DNA of 64,000 nt from Aureivirga marina (GCF_015767265.1 NZ_JADPIB010000001.1:744001-808000), one strand, 5' to 3'; positions 52,901 through 62,353 are shown, numbered from the stretch's first letter. Notes: generated by a model from the letters alone, not told the origin. Numbers and translations: made by a program.

Positions 52901-52925
52901 TATTCGTCCAATCTAAATTAGAGGA

Positions 52926-52933
52926 CAAATCTA
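52926..52933 (-). promoter_or_regulatory. -7 element of the nadA-nadB promoter
   Basis: TAGATTTG on the minus strand matches TAnnTTTG exactly, 25 bases before the nadA ATG. No NadQ or NrtR operator was recognised. Confidence 0.55.
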
Positions 52934-52997
52934 TCATTTAAAGTGCTGATTTTTTATGATATTAATCATAAGAGATAAAATTATCTTTTAAAGAAAT

Positions 52998-54020
52998 TTA
53001 ATACATCGAAGTTTTTAAATTTTGCTTTTCTAAAACATTTGCAATCAACAGTAAAAGGTCATTTTCTTTAATGATAAAATCTTTTGGATTTTTAAAAATA
53101 GTTCCGTCTCTAGTAACACCAATTAAAATACAATTTGATTCTTTTTTCATCGAAACAAAAGCATCATAATAGTCAGTTCCAATCCATTTATTTCCTTTTT
53201 CAACAGGTAATTGAACAATGTCAGTTTGATCTTCATTTGTAGAAGTTGCAATTAAATCTTCTGTATAAAGAGCTACAAAAGGTTCAAAAATATAACTTGC
53301 AACAAATTTTGAAACCAAATCATCTTTAGAAACAATAAAATCAAAACCAAGGTATTTAAAAGATTCTTTTAATTCTACATTATTCAGAACAATTACACCT
53401 TTTACATTTGGAAAGTTTTTCTTCAAATTAATGGCAAAAACTAGTGTATCTGTGTCACTTTCAAATTCCAAATAAACTCTTTTTGCTTTATCGATATTTG
53501 CTTTTACATAGGATTTAAAATCGTTTAATTCTGTATAAAGAACAAAACAATTTTTTGTAGGATATGAAGATTTAATCAAATCAACATCTTCACGTTTATT
53601 AGTAATTACAACAACTTTTTTATTTGCATTTATAATTTGTTCTACAATTTTATTTGTAAAACTACTCCAACCAATAATTATATAATGTCCTTCCATTTTT
53701 GTTCCGAAATAACCTTGTTTTTTATAATCCATATATCTTCTAATGTTATCTGTAAGTTTACTAATGATGTAACTCAAAACTCCTAAACTTCCAACAACAA
53801 ATAAGATTCCTACTGCTCTTCCTGCAAAAGTTACAGGATAGAAATCTCCGTATCCGACCGTTGTTAATGTTACGATAGAATACCAAAAAGCATCTTTTAA
53901 ATCATGAATATTTGATTTATCCGAAGCATTTTCAAAATATACTAAAAGTTGCAATAAAATATAGTAAATTATAATTGTTAAGTAAATCCAATTATTCTTT
54001 TTAGTAAATATATATTTCAT
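52998..54020 (-). CDS. Potassium channel with RCK/TrkA-N domain
   Basis: A 340-residue K+ channel. Two membrane helices (about 11-30 and 65-90) flank the pore with selectivity filter TVGYGDFYP (54-62). The C-terminal half is a RCK domain: GHYIIIGWSSFTNKIVEQI (Rossmann-like nucleotide or ligand site) and a second RCK_C lobe (about 250-340). Such channels are gated by Ca2+, NAD(H) or other ligands. It is the last gene of the speD-DUF4178-lipoprotein-DUF350-SpeE series, 21 bases after the SpeE-like gene. The same trio recurs in other bacteria. Confidence 0.9.
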   Translation of the reverse strand: MKYIFTKKNNWIYLTIIIYYILLQLLVYFENASDKSNIHDLKDAFWYSIVTLTTVGYGDFYPVTFAGRAVGILFVVGSLGVLSYIISKLTDNIRRYMDYKKQGYFGTKMEGHYIIIGWSSFTNKIVEQIINANKKVVVITNKREDVDLIKSSYPTKNCFVLYTELNDFKSYVKANIDKAKRVYLEFESDTDTLVFAINLKKNFPNVKGVIVLNNVELKESFKYLGFDFIVSKDDLVSKFVASYIFEPFVALYTEDLIATSTNEDQTDIVQLPVEKGNKWIGTDYYDAFVSMKKESNCILIGVTRDGTIFKNPKDFIIKENDLLLLIANVLEKQNLKTSMY

Positions 54021-54041
54021 TGCTTTTTTCTTTTTTTAAAA

Positions 54042-55598
54042 TTAATAAATATCCCAATTTCCTTTGTTGTAATAGCGATGAACAACAGGATTGTGCACTT
54101 TATTTATTTCAATACTATCTTTTTCTGAAATAAAGAAATTCTTCCCAAAAGATGTCATTAATTGCATTGCATCATGATTAATCCAACGTGTTTCCACATT
54201 CTCAAAAGTTAAATTACGTAAAGTATTTTTAACTGAAATGTCTTCATTTGTTTTTATTCCGAGAATCCACCCCCATTCTCCCATTGTTAAAACTTGATTA
54301 TGCATTGGTGCAACTTTAAATTTTGCAGCTTTCATGGTTTTTTCGATACTTAAAAACGATTTCGTCGCATAATAAGGACTTCCTGCTTGTGTGATTATGA
54401 CACCATTTGGACGAAGTTTTCGATAACAATTTGAGTAAAATTCATAAGAATACATTCTACCTAAATCAACAGAACGTGGATCTGGTAAATCGATGATTAT
54501 GATATCATAAAATTTATCCTTATTCTTTTCTATATAAAGATATGCATCTGTATTTTGAACATTTACCTTTTCATGATGAAAAGAATTATTATTAATCTTT
54601 GTCAGAACAGGATGATTCATTGCTAATTCCGTCATTTTCGGATCTAAATCAACCAAATCAATTGTTTCTACAGAATCATATTTTAAAAGTTCTCTTGCAG
54701 CACAACCATCTCCTCCTCCAAGAACTAAAATATTTTTTGGATTTGGGTGTAATTGCATTGCAGGATGCACTAAAGGTTCATGATACATTGGTTCATCTTG
54801 TGAAGAAAACTGAAGATTATTATTCAAATAAAGCCAATAATAATCTTGCCATTGCGTCATGACAATTTTTTGATATTTTGTTTGTTCAGAATAAATGATT
54901 TTATCTGCATATTTTTGCTGTTCTCCCCACTGAATAATCGGTGAAGCTGTATATGCTCCAAAACCAATAAAAGCAAAAACTCCAATAAATAAAACTTGAA
55001 TTAATCGCTTTTTTTCTAAGTTGTTTTTTAACGAAAAGAAAAGTAAAAGTGCTACAGCAAAATTTACAAAACCAAGAATATACGGTGTATAAGTTAGACC
55101 TAAAATTGGTAAACCTACAAATCCAAAAAATACTCCACCTAATAAACTTCCATAATAATCTTTTTCTAAAACTGAAGAAATATTAGATTTTAATTCTTCG
55201 TATTCTTCATTGATACGAACAACAATTGGAATTTCAATTCCGATAAGCAATCCGACAGCAATACAAAGAAGATAAATTACAATTCCATAATAGTCTGTAA
55301 AAGCTGCAATTGTATAAACTAAAACAGAAGAAATAGAAACTAATACAGACAAAATAAGTTCCAAATAAAGGAACTTATTGATTAGATTTCCATTAATTTT
55401 TTTACTAATCCGACTTCCAATTCCCATGAAAAAAAGCATCAGAGAAACAATCATTGTAAATTGAAAAACTGAATTTCCTAAGAAATAAGAAGCTAGAGTT
55501 GATAACGTATATTCTGCAACAATTCCTGCAAAACCAGTTGCAAAAATTGCCATTTTTAGTAAAGTTGATTTCTTTTTTAAAGAATTTAAATACACCAT
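54042..55598 (-). CDS. Membrane-bound spermidine-synthase-like protein
   Basis: A 518-residue fusion. Residues 1-220 hold about seven membrane helices; residues 230-518 are the SpeE/aminopropyltransferase domain with VLGGGDGCAARELL (GGGDG at 294-298) for decarboxylated S-adenosylmethionine, MYHEPLVHPA and IIIDLPDPRSVD with the catalytic acidic residue. The enzyme domain is not truncated. Aminopropyl transfer to a polyamine or to another amine on the membrane is expected; the product is unknown. It overlaps DUF350 by 13 bases and speD lies at the head of the operon. Confidence 0.9.
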   Translation of the reverse strand: MVYLNSLKKKSTLLKMAIFATGFAGIVAEYTLSTLASYFLGNSVFQFTMIVSLMLFFMGIGSRISKKINGNLINKFLYLELILSVLVSISSVLVYTIAAFTDYYGIVIYLLCIAVGLLIGIEIPIVVRINEEYEELKSNISSVLEKDYYGSLLGGVFFGFVGLPILGLTYTPYILGFVNFAVALLLFFSLKNNLEKKRLIQVLFIGVFAFIGFGAYTASPIIQWGEQQKYADKIIYSEQTKYQKIVMTQWQDYYWLYLNNNLQFSSQDEPMYHEPLVHPAMQLHPNPKNILVLGGGDGCAARELLKYDSVETIDLVDLDPKMTELAMNHPVLTKINNNSFHHEKVNVQNTDAYLYIEKNKDKFYDIIIIDLPDPRSVDLGRMYSYEFYSNCYRKLRPNGVIITQAGSPYYATKSFLSIEKTMKAAKFKVAPMHNQVLTMGEWGWILGIKTNEDISVKNTLRNLTFENVETRWINHDAMQLMTSFGKNFFISEKDSIEINKVHNPVVHRYYNKGNWDIY

Positions 55599-56461
55599 AA
55601 AATCAATATTGCACCACCTATATATGAGAACGCTTCGACTAAAGCGGCTCCATTATTTGCCTTCTCTTGATGAACAACTTCATAAGTTAAACTACTTCCA
55701 GGTAAAAGAATTTTATCAGCGAAAAATCGTAAAATTGGTAACAAGATTAATCCAATTACAAATTGAATAGTTACATCAAAAACCATTGTTGGCCAATCGT
55801 AAAAATCACCTAAAAGAGCGTTCATAATAATAATTCCAATTGCGATAAGAGAACCGCTAAAACCGATTCCAACAGCAACATTATCTTTTTCGATGTGTTC
55901 ATGGATATCATAGGAAAGCATCATATTATAAACTTTTGAAGTTATAAAAAGAAGAATAATTCCAACTAACCAATAAATGATTGCTGTTTGAAATCCAAAT
56001 AAATATCCACCACTTTCACCAGAAATTGCTCCGAAAAGAACCAATCCAACTGCAATAGAAATTGCAGCTTCAATAATTCCAGTTCCTTCATTTCTGTCTT
56101 CGATGATTTCTTTTTTGATATCAAATTTTGTTAGAATTATTTTATTATTTAACCAAATGGAAATGTTCAATAAAATCATTCCTAAAATGCTATATACGAT
56201 CATATCTGTTAGATCTTGAACCAATCCGTTAGATTCTCCTACAATAGAAGCACCGATAATCAATAACAATCCAATAAAATACCCTACATAAGAAAAACTA
56301 AAAGCAAAATTATCTTCTTCTACCATTTCATGATTTACTCTAATAGATTTATGAGATAATTGATAAATAATTTTTCCTAAGAGAAATAAAATTAGCGCTA
56401 CTGCAATGTAAGCGAAAGATGCGTAATAACTTTCTAAAGATTCTATTATTGACATTTCCAT
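55586..56461 (-). CDS. DUF350 membrane protein (tandem duplication)
   Basis: A 291-residue membrane protein with about eight helices, made of two similar halves. Each half has the DUF350 pattern: residues about 45-95 (HEMVEEDNFAFSFSYVGYFIG) and a second one around 190-240 (IHEHIEKDNVAVGIGFSGSL). Ordinary DUF350 proteins (YjfL) are about half as long, so this is an internal duplication. Function unknown. It overlaps the SpeE-like gene by 13 bases and follows the lipoprotein by 25 bases. Confidence 0.88.
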   Translation of the reverse strand: MEMSIIESLESYYASFAYIAVALILFLLGKIIYQLSHKSIRVNHEMVEEDNFAFSFSYVGYFIGLLLIIGASIVGESNGLVQDLTDMIVYSILGMILLNISIWLNNKIILTKFDIKKEIIEDRNEGTGIIEAAISIAVGLVLFGAISGESGGYLFGFQTAIIYWLVGIILLFITSKVYNMMLSYDIHEHIEKDNVAVGIGFSGSLIAIGIIIMNALLGDFYDWPTMVFDVTIQFVIGLILLPILRFFADKILLPGSSLTYEVVHQEKANNGAALVEAFSYIGGAILILWCI

Positions 56462-56486
56462 TTTTTAGTTTAAGTTTTTTAAAATT

Positions 56487-57308
56487 TTATTTTCCAAATC
56501 CACCACCTCTACTTCTTGAAGAGCTGCTAGAATTATATCTTGAACTACTTCTAGTACTTTTATTCGATTTTGAGTATCTAGAATTTGCGTTATAAGATCT
56601 TGAAGAAGATGCTGCTGCACTTCTTTTTACTTGACTTCTAACTTTGCTTTTAAATGAAGAAGGTTTTGATGCCCAAGTTGAACTTGTATTTCTTGTAGAT
56701 TTTGTTCCATAAGAATATTTTCCTGAACCATAATAAGAACTTCTTCCACGGTAGTTTCTGTCATAATCATACCATGAAGTTCTATAAACTGGATAAGAAT
56801 TAAATCCTAAAATATCTCTTAAAAGAGCATATTTTCCATAGAAAGACCAGAAAGATTCTCCAGAAGAATTTGTTTTCCATTCTCCATATTTAGGATTTCC
56901 TACATAATTATTAAATCCAGCAGGAGAAGCGATTTTATCTAACTTTCCATCTGTTTTAGTTACTAAAGCCATTCCTAAATTATTGATATTATTTTCAAAA
57001 AAAGTAGGAGAAACTTTTTCCCAACCTGTTGTTTGTGATTCAATATCAAGAGAATCTTTTACCCCGGTTGCTTTTTCTAAAATGATTTTATATTTGTGAA
57101 AATACTCTTCTTTTTCCGAATTCATATCAGCTAAAATGATAGAATATGTTGGAACATCCATGTATTTTACAATCAACTTATCGACGGGTGTTTTTTCCCA
57201 TTTTGTAGTTTGTGCTGTATTTCTATTAGAATCGCCCCCACAGCTAATCAGTGAAGAAAGCATCACTAAACTAATAGCAAACACAAAAAATTTATTTATA
57301 TGTTTCAT
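56487..57308 (-). CDS. Lipoprotein with Ser/Arg/Tyr-rich tail in the polyamine cluster
   Basis: A 273-residue lipoprotein (lipobox LISC, Cys23). The folded middle has DKLIVKYMDVPTYSIILADM, SPTFFENNINNLGMALV and SFWSFYGKYALLRDIL; the last 85 residues are a low-complexity Ser/Arg/Tyr/Lys-rich tail (e.g. KSTRSSSRYNSSSSSRSRGG). The basic tail could bind anionic polymers or nucleic acids. Not a family I recognise by name. It starts 6 bases after DUF4178. Confidence 0.75.
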   Translation of the reverse strand: MKHINKFFVFAISLVMLSSLISCGGDSNRNTAQTTKWEKTPVDKLIVKYMDVPTYSIILADMNSEKEEYFHKYKIILEKATGVKDSLDIESQTTGWEKVSPTFFENNINNLGMALVTKTDGKLDKIASPAGFNNYVGNPKYGEWKTNSSGESFWSFYGKYALLRDILGFNSYPVYRTSWYDYDRNYRGRSSYYGSGKYSYGTKSTRNTSSTWASKPSSFKSKVRSQVKRSAAASSSRSYNANSRYSKSNKSTRSSSRYNSSSSSRSRGGGFGK

Positions 57309-57314
57309 ACGTTT

Positions 57315-57860
57315 TTAATCTTCGCTTGGTAAAATATTACTAATTTCTCTTGGATGAATATAATGTCCGTATGAAGCTTCAAAATCATGTTCTCCCCATT
57401 GTTCCACGCTTAAAACATATTCTTCTGAATCATCTTCATAAGACCATTCTCTAAATTCAGACCAATTCTCATTTTCAACATTTCTAAAATATCCTGGACT
57501 AATTTCGTCTAGGAAAAAACTTTTTCCTTCAAAGAATAATTGTCTTGGCGCTGTATCGTGTCTTTCAATAAAATCTGGTAAATCATTTTGAATTTTACGA
57601 ACAGGGACTTTTTTAGATACGGTAACTAATAATTCGTCATCCATTTCAATTCCTAAATATGCAACTTCATCATGTGATTGAATTTTAAATTCTCTTGTGA
57701 AAAAATTATTTCCCCAATCGTATTCGTAAACTTCAACAACTTCCCATGATTTCATATTAAAATCGAAAATAAATCCTTTGTCTAAATCTTCAACTTTCAC
57801 ATTTAAGGCATCGTAATGACGTTCTTTTTCTTTCTTCTTAAAAAAATCAAATAATCCCAT
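57315..57860 (-). CDS. DUF4178 protein
   Basis: A 181-residue cytoplasmic protein of the DUF4178 type, beta-rich: KGFIFDFNMKSWEVVEVYEY, FKIQSHDEVAYLGIEMDD, and the C-terminal WGEHDFEASYGHYIHPREI. The family lies next to DUF350, SpeE-like and channel genes in many bacteria and is related to YjfK-type proteins; no activity is known. It ends 6 bases before the lipoprotein gene. Confidence 0.85.
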   Translation of the reverse strand: MGLFDFFKKKEKERHYDALNVKVEDLDKGFIFDFNMKSWEVVEVYEYDWGNNFFTREFKIQSHDEVAYLGIEMDDELLVTVSKKVPVRKIQNDLPDFIERHDTAPRQLFFEGKSFFLDEISPGYFRNVENENWSEFREWSYEDDSEEYVLSVEQWGEHDFEASYGHYIHPREISNILPSED

Positions 57861-57985
57861 TTCTTAGCTTATTTTTAAATAATTTTTATTCATAAATAGT
57901 TTTTACAATAAGTAACCAAAATACTGATTTTGTTACATTTGATTTCTGAATTCCTAATTTAGAAATTTTTAACGAATTTGAAGTA

Positions 57986-58369
57986 TTATTTTAAGACAGA
58001 CATGTGTTCTTTGATCTTTTCCATGTTTCCTCTTGTGATTTCTTTTTTCTCAAAATTACGCGCTTTTAAAGCTTCCTTTAAAAATGTAATTCCTTCTTCA
58101 AAATCATACTTTTGATTACATGTGAAAAAATCAATTGCAACATATCCATATTCTGGCCAAGTATGAACAGCAATATGACTTTCTGCAATAACAATAACTC
58201 CACTTACTCCAATTGGCGCAAACTTATGAATCGTAGTATTTACAACAGTTAAATCTAATATTTTTGCAGTTTCTAATAAAACGTCTGTAATATATACTTT
58301 ACTATCTATCAACTCCGAATCACAGCCATAAAACTCAATTGCAGTTTCAAATCCTAAATTTTTGTGCAT
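57986..58369 (-). CDS. speD: S-adenosylmethionine decarboxylase proenzyme
   Basis: Self-cleaving enzyme giving decarboxylated S-adenosylmethionine, the aminopropyl donor for spermidine. Cleavage between Glu63 and Ser64 in IAESHIAVHTWPE makes the pyruvoyl group, and Cys84 in FFTCNQKYDF is the usual catalytic Cys. The 127 residues match the short bacterial type. It is first in the cluster with DUF4178, lipoprotein, DUF350, SpeE-like and channel; 125 bases separate it from DUF4178. Confidence 0.95.
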   Translation of the reverse strand: MHKNLGFETAIEFYGCDSELIDSKVYITDVLLETAKILDLTVVNTTIHKFAPIGVSGVIVIAESHIAVHTWPEYGYVAIDFFTCNQKYDFEEGITFLKEALKARNFEKKEITRGNMEKIKEHMSVLK

Positions 58370-58386
58370 CTTTTTTTAATAAAGCT

Positions 58387-58415
58387 CAAATATACTAATT
58401 CTTCTAAGAATCAAA
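58387..58415 (-). promoter_or_regulatory. speD promoter
   Basis: On the minus strand TTTG (58412-58415) and TATATTTG (58387-58394) are 17 bases apart, an exact match to the Bacteroidota promoter. The leader is about 10 to 15 bases. Confidence 0.7.
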
Positions 58416-58571
58416 ATTTTTAAACAAATTTCAATTATTAATTTCCTCTAAAGAAAGAAGAAATTAATTTTAGAAAATTCTAAATATTTTAATAAGGTTT
58501 TTAACGTTCGATTAACTTTTCATCCTATTTTTTGTGCTTACTTTTATTTATAAACTTAGAATGAAATTTGG

Positions 58572-59423
58572 ATGAAAAATACTATCTGTTTTATTTTATT
58601 TTTATTGATTTATTACAACTTTCAAGCACAAGATAATTCTCCAACTTTAAAGACAACAAAAGCTTGGCAAAATTCAGGAAGTTTTAAGTTTATAATTAAC
58701 CAATCTTCTTATTCAAATTGGGTTGCTGGAGGTGATAATAATATTGGTGGAAATGTTTCTTTAAATTATAATTTCAACTATATGCACGGTTCTTGGTCTT
58801 GGAATACAAGAGTAATGACTGCTTATGGCTTATCAAAAACTGCTGAGCAAGCTGTTAAAAAAACAGATGATAAAATTGAAATTAATTCGGTTTTAGGATA
58901 TGTTGCAGGTGGAAAATGGAGTTATTCTTTTTTTGCAAATATTAAATCTCAATATAGTCCAGGTTATAAAGATTATAATGCAGATCCTCGTGAAGAAATT
59001 TCTAATTTTCTCTCTCCAGGTTATTTTTATTTCGGGCCAGGAATGTTGTGGAAAGAAAATGATAATCTTTATTTAAATTTATCTCCACTTACTTCAAGAG
59101 TTACAGTTGTAAACCCAGAACAATCAGGAAATTTTGGTGTGGAAGAAGGAAGAACTACTAATTATGAATTTGGTTTTAATGCCATGTTTTATTATAAAAT
59201 TGAATTAATTCAAAATGTATATTTTGAGAATATTTTCACTTTATATGCAGATTATCTTCGAGAATTTAACAACATGCTTTTAGATTATCAATTGAATATC
59301 ACGATGAAAGTAAATAAATATCTTTCTACAAATTTGAATATTGAAATTGTCTCAGATAGCAACGCTTCTTCTCGAATTCAATCTAAAGAAATTTTTGGTT
59401 TGGGTTTAAATATTGGTTTATAA
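58572..59423 (+). CDS. DUF3078 outer-membrane beta-barrel-like protein
   Basis: A 283-residue protein with a signal peptide (about 1-19, ...YNFQAQ) and beta-strand repeats typical of DUF3078: KAWQNSGSFKFIINQSSYSN, GGNVSLNYNFNYMHGSW, KIEINSVLGYVAGGKWSY. Ends with an aromatic Gly strand (FGLGLNIGL). Such proteins are thought to sit in the outer membrane of Bacteroidota; no function is known. It is followed after 53 bases by another barrel. Confidence 0.85.
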   Translation: MKNTICFILFLLIYYNFQAQDNSPTLKTTKAWQNSGSFKFIINQSSYSNWVAGGDNNIGGNVSLNYNFNYMHGSWSWNTRVMTAYGLSKTAEQAVKKTDDKIEINSVLGYVAGGKWSYSFFANIKSQYSPGYKDYNADPREEISNFLSPGYFYFGPGMLWKENDNLYLNLSPLTSRVTVVNPEQSGNFGVEEGRTTNYEFGFNAMFYYKIELIQNVYFENIFTLYADYLREFNNMLLDYQLNITMKVNKYLSTNLNIEIVSDSNASSRIQSKEIFGLGLNIGL

Positions 59424-59476
59424 AATTATTCCAATTATTTTTGAAGCATTCTGTTTAAATAAGTACTTTTATTTTC

Positions 59477-60151
59477 ATGAAAAAAACACTTTATATTCTC
59501 CTTTTTTTAATTCCGATTTTATCTTTTTCACAAGTAAATTTGGACACAATTGACACGAAATATCGCGAAGATCAAATCTATTTAAATGTATCTTATAATT
59601 TACTTTTAAATAAACCTGTTAGTGCTTATCAGAGAGGTTTATCTTTTGGGTTTGGGTTTGGTTACATCAGAGATATTCCGATTAATAAAAGAAGAAATAA
59701 AGCAATTGGAATTGGAATTGGATATACTTTAAATACTTATGTTCAAAATTTATATTTAGAAAGCGAACAAAATGACGAAGTAGATTTTGAGCCGATTAAT
59801 TCTTTTAATACAAATAGATATTCAACACATGGAATCGAACTTCCAATCGAATATCGTTGGCGAACTTCTACCGCTGAAAAAGTGAAATTTTGGAGAATTT
59901 ATACTGGTTTTAAAGTTTCTTATTTATTTACAAGAAAATATGTTCACGATTCTGATCGAGGAAGTATTAAAATCAAAAACATCGACAATTTTGAGGATTT
60001 CCAATATGGATTTTATATCACGGCTGGTTATAGCTCCTTTAATTTACATGTTTATTACGGTTTACAACCTCTTTTTAAAAATACTGAAATCGCAGGAAAA
60101 TCAATTGATATGAACGATTTAAGAATCGGATTGAGTTTTTATATTTTCTAA
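59477..60151 (+). CDS. Outer-membrane beta-barrel protein, PorT-like
   Basis: A 224-residue protein with signal peptide (1-18, ...LSFSQ) and an eight-strand-type barrel: SFGFGFGYIRDIPINKR, GIGIGYTLNTYVQNLYL, ELPIEYRWRTS and DLRIGLSFYIF at the end. It resembles the PorT/porin-family group of Flavobacteriia; PorT itself belongs to the type IX secretion system, but I cannot tell a true PorT from a paralogue. Close convergence with the next gene (3 bases). Confidence 0.75.
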   Translation: MKKTLYILLFLIPILSFSQVNLDTIDTKYREDQIYLNVSYNLLLNKPVSAYQRGLSFGFGFGYIRDIPINKRRNKAIGIGIGYTLNTYVQNLYLESEQNDEVDFEPINSFNTNRYSTHGIELPIEYRWRTSTAEKVKFWRIYTGFKVSYLFTRKYVHDSDRGSIKIKNIDNFEDFQYGFYITAGYSSFNLHVYYGLQPLFKNTEIAGKSIDMNDLRIGLSFYIF

Positions 60152-60154
60152 ATT

Positions 60155-60781
60155 TTATAAAAAATAGAAAAAGTAAATTGTGACTAATAATTGGGAAAGT
60201 AAACCGAAAAATATTCCCATATAAACTTCAAATTCAGAATGCGCTTTTAATCGTAATCGATTTGTAGCAACAACTCCTGTTAAGAAAAAAGTTACTGCTA
60301 TTGGAATTAATAAATTTTTAGAAAAAATATAACTAATACCAATTAAAAACCCAAGTAAACTACTAATTCCTGCTGTATGTAAACTGATTTTTATTCCTCT
60401 TAAAACAAATAAATAACAAATTATTACTGTAATCGACGATCCAAAAAAGAACATCGATAAATAATACGTCAATCCTGTTTGGTAAATCAATCTACCTAAG
60501 AAAAAAGAAATTAAAAATGTCAAAAACAGCGGAAATTTTCGCTCTTCTGGTTTTTCAATATGATAAGAACTGATTAATCTTAATTTTTTAAGTATAAAAA
60601 GCAGTAAAATCGGAATTATATAAGTCGCAATAAAAACAATTGAAATAATTAAATATTGCTGTCTTAATTCGATAAAATATGGAGTTATTATCAAATAGCA
60701 CAATGTTGCAACCAAAGGATACAATATTGGATGCAATGTATACGCAATAATCCAATCTAGATTTTTTGACTTTTTCTCCAT
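60155..60781 (-). CDS. PAP2-like membrane protein
   Basis: A 208-residue protein with six membrane helices. Two PAP2-phosphatase-like marks are visible: SLHTAG (Ser133, His135) and RLRLKAHSEFE, where Arg175-x5-His181-x3-Glu185 parallels the R-x5-H-x3-D signature with Glu for Asp. The first motif (K-x6-RP) is not clear. It may be a lipid phosphate phosphatase or an inactive relative. It starts 19 bases after rpoN on the same strand, so they are likely co-transcribed. Confidence 0.65.
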   Translation of the reverse strand: MEKKSKNLDWIIAYTLHPILYPLVATLCYLIITPYFIELRQQYLIISIVFIATYIIPILLLFILKKLRLISSYHIEKPEERKFPLFLTFLISFFLGRLIYQTGLTYYLSMFFFGSSITVIICYLFVLRGIKISLHTAGISSLLGFLIGISYIFSKNLLIPIAVTFFLTGVVATNRLRLKAHSEFEVYMGIFFGLLSQLLVTIYFFYFL

Positions 60782-60800
60782 TAATTTTTTATGTTATAAA

Positions 60801-62258
60801 CTAAACAATTTTCTTACGCAATCTCGCTACAGGAATATCTAATTGTTCACGATATTTCGCAACAGTTCTTCTTGCAATCGGATATCCTTTTTCTTTTAAA
60901 ATTGCTGCTAATTTTTCATCTGTTAAAGGTGAATTTTTATCTTCTTCATCAATAACTGTTGAAAGTATTGTTTTAATTTCTGTTGTAGAAACATCTTCTC
61001 CTTGTGTGTTTTTCATCGATTCAGAGAAAAACTCTTTAATCAATTTTGTTCCATAAGGAGTTGCAACATATTTACTATTTGCTACTCTCGATACTGTAGA
61101 AATATCCATATTGATTTTATCTGCAATATCTTTTAAAATCATCGGTTTTAATTTTCGCTCATCTCCTGTCATGAAATAATCTTTTTGATATTCCATAATA
61201 GCATTCATATTCAACAATAAAGTTTGTTGTCTTTGAAGAATTGCATCGATAAACCACTTTGCTGCATCTAATTTTTGTTTGATAAACAAAACTGCATCTT
61301 TTTGTGATTTTGTCTTCACCTTTGATTCTTTATATCCTTTTAAAAGGTTTGTATATTCATTCGAAATTTTAAGTTCTGGAGCATTTCTTCCATTTAAACT
61401 TAATTCTAATTCACCATCCACAATTCGAATCGTAAAATCAGGAATAATTTGCTCTGCAATTTTATTATCTTGTGCATAAGCTCCTCCTGGTTTTGGATTT
61501 AATTTTTCAATTTCGATGATTGCATCTTTTAGTTCTTCTTCATTTATGCTAAATTTCTGCAATAATTTCTGATAATGTTTTTTTACAAAAGCATCAAAAG
61601 ATTTATCTAAAATTTCGATCGCTAATTCTCTACTTTCTGTAATAGATTTTCTTTGTAATTGAAGAATTAAACATTCTCTTAAATCTCTTGCTCCAACTCC
61701 TGCAGGATCGAAATTTTGAATCGTTTTCAGCAAACGCTCAATATCTTCTTCAGTTGTGAAAATGTTTTGTGTAAAAGCTAAATCATCAATTATATCAATT
61801 AATTCTCTTCTGATATAACCACTTTCATCAATACTTCCAACTAAAAACTCTGCAATAATCTGATCTTGCTCAGATAAAGATAAAGTTCTTAATTGTCCTT
61901 CTAAAAACTGATGAAAAGTTGTTCCTGAAGCGTAAGGTGTATATTTTTCCTCATCATCTGATGAGTAATTATTTGTCATTAATTTATAACTAGGAATTTC
62001 ATCATCGCTCAAATAAGCATCAATATCGATGTCATCTGCTTCGATTTTTTCATTTCCAGAATCATCATATTCATCTTGAAAACTATCAAATTCATCTTCT
62101 TCATGTTCCTTCCCAACTTCTAATGCAGGATTCTCCTCCAACTCTTGTTTCAATTTTTGTTCAAATGCTATTGTAGGCAATTGAATCAACTTCATCAACT
62201 GAATTTGTTGAGGAGATAATTTTTGTAATAATTTTTGATGTAATCCTTGTTTTAACAT
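60801..62258 (-). CDS. rpoN: RNA polymerase sigma-54 factor
   Basis: Alternative sigma factor recognising -24/-12 promoters, needing an ATPase activator. Region I is Gln/Leu-rich (LHQKLLQKLSPQQIQLMKL), region II is acidic (EHEEDEFDSFQDEYDDSG), and region III ends with the RpoN box ARRTVAKYRE near residue 465. At 485 residues it is complete. It leads a two-gene unit with the PAP2-like protein. No sigma-54 activator is in the window. Confidence 0.95.
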   Translation of the reverse strand: MLKQGLHQKLLQKLSPQQIQLMKLIQLPTIAFEQKLKQELEENPALEVGKEHEEDEFDSFQDEYDDSGNEKIEADDIDIDAYLSDDEIPSYKLMTNNYSSDDEEKYTPYASGTTFHQFLEGQLRTLSLSEQDQIIAEFLVGSIDESGYIRRELIDIIDDLAFTQNIFTTEEDIERLLKTIQNFDPAGVGARDLRECLILQLQRKSITESRELAIEILDKSFDAFVKKHYQKLLQKFSINEEELKDAIIEIEKLNPKPGGAYAQDNKIAEQIIPDFTIRIVDGELELSLNGRNAPELKISNEYTNLLKGYKESKVKTKSQKDAVLFIKQKLDAAKWFIDAILQRQQTLLLNMNAIMEYQKDYFMTGDERKLKPMILKDIADKINMDISTVSRVANSKYVATPYGTKLIKEFFSESMKNTQGEDVSTTEIKTILSTVIDEEDKNSPLTDEKLAAILKEKGYPIARRTVAKYREQLDIPVARLRKKIV

Positions 62259-62353
62259 ACCCCAAAGATAAGAAAAGATAAATATTTAGTGTTTTAAAAA
62301 ACGCAGAAGATTCATGATTATTACCAATTTTAAGGTAAATTTCTCTACGATTT

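Noticed and set aside
52953-52984. Two small hairpins after the potassium-channel gene as terminator
   Set aside because: TTATGAT/ATCATAA and AGATAA/TTATCT can pair, but no T-run follows on the minus strand.
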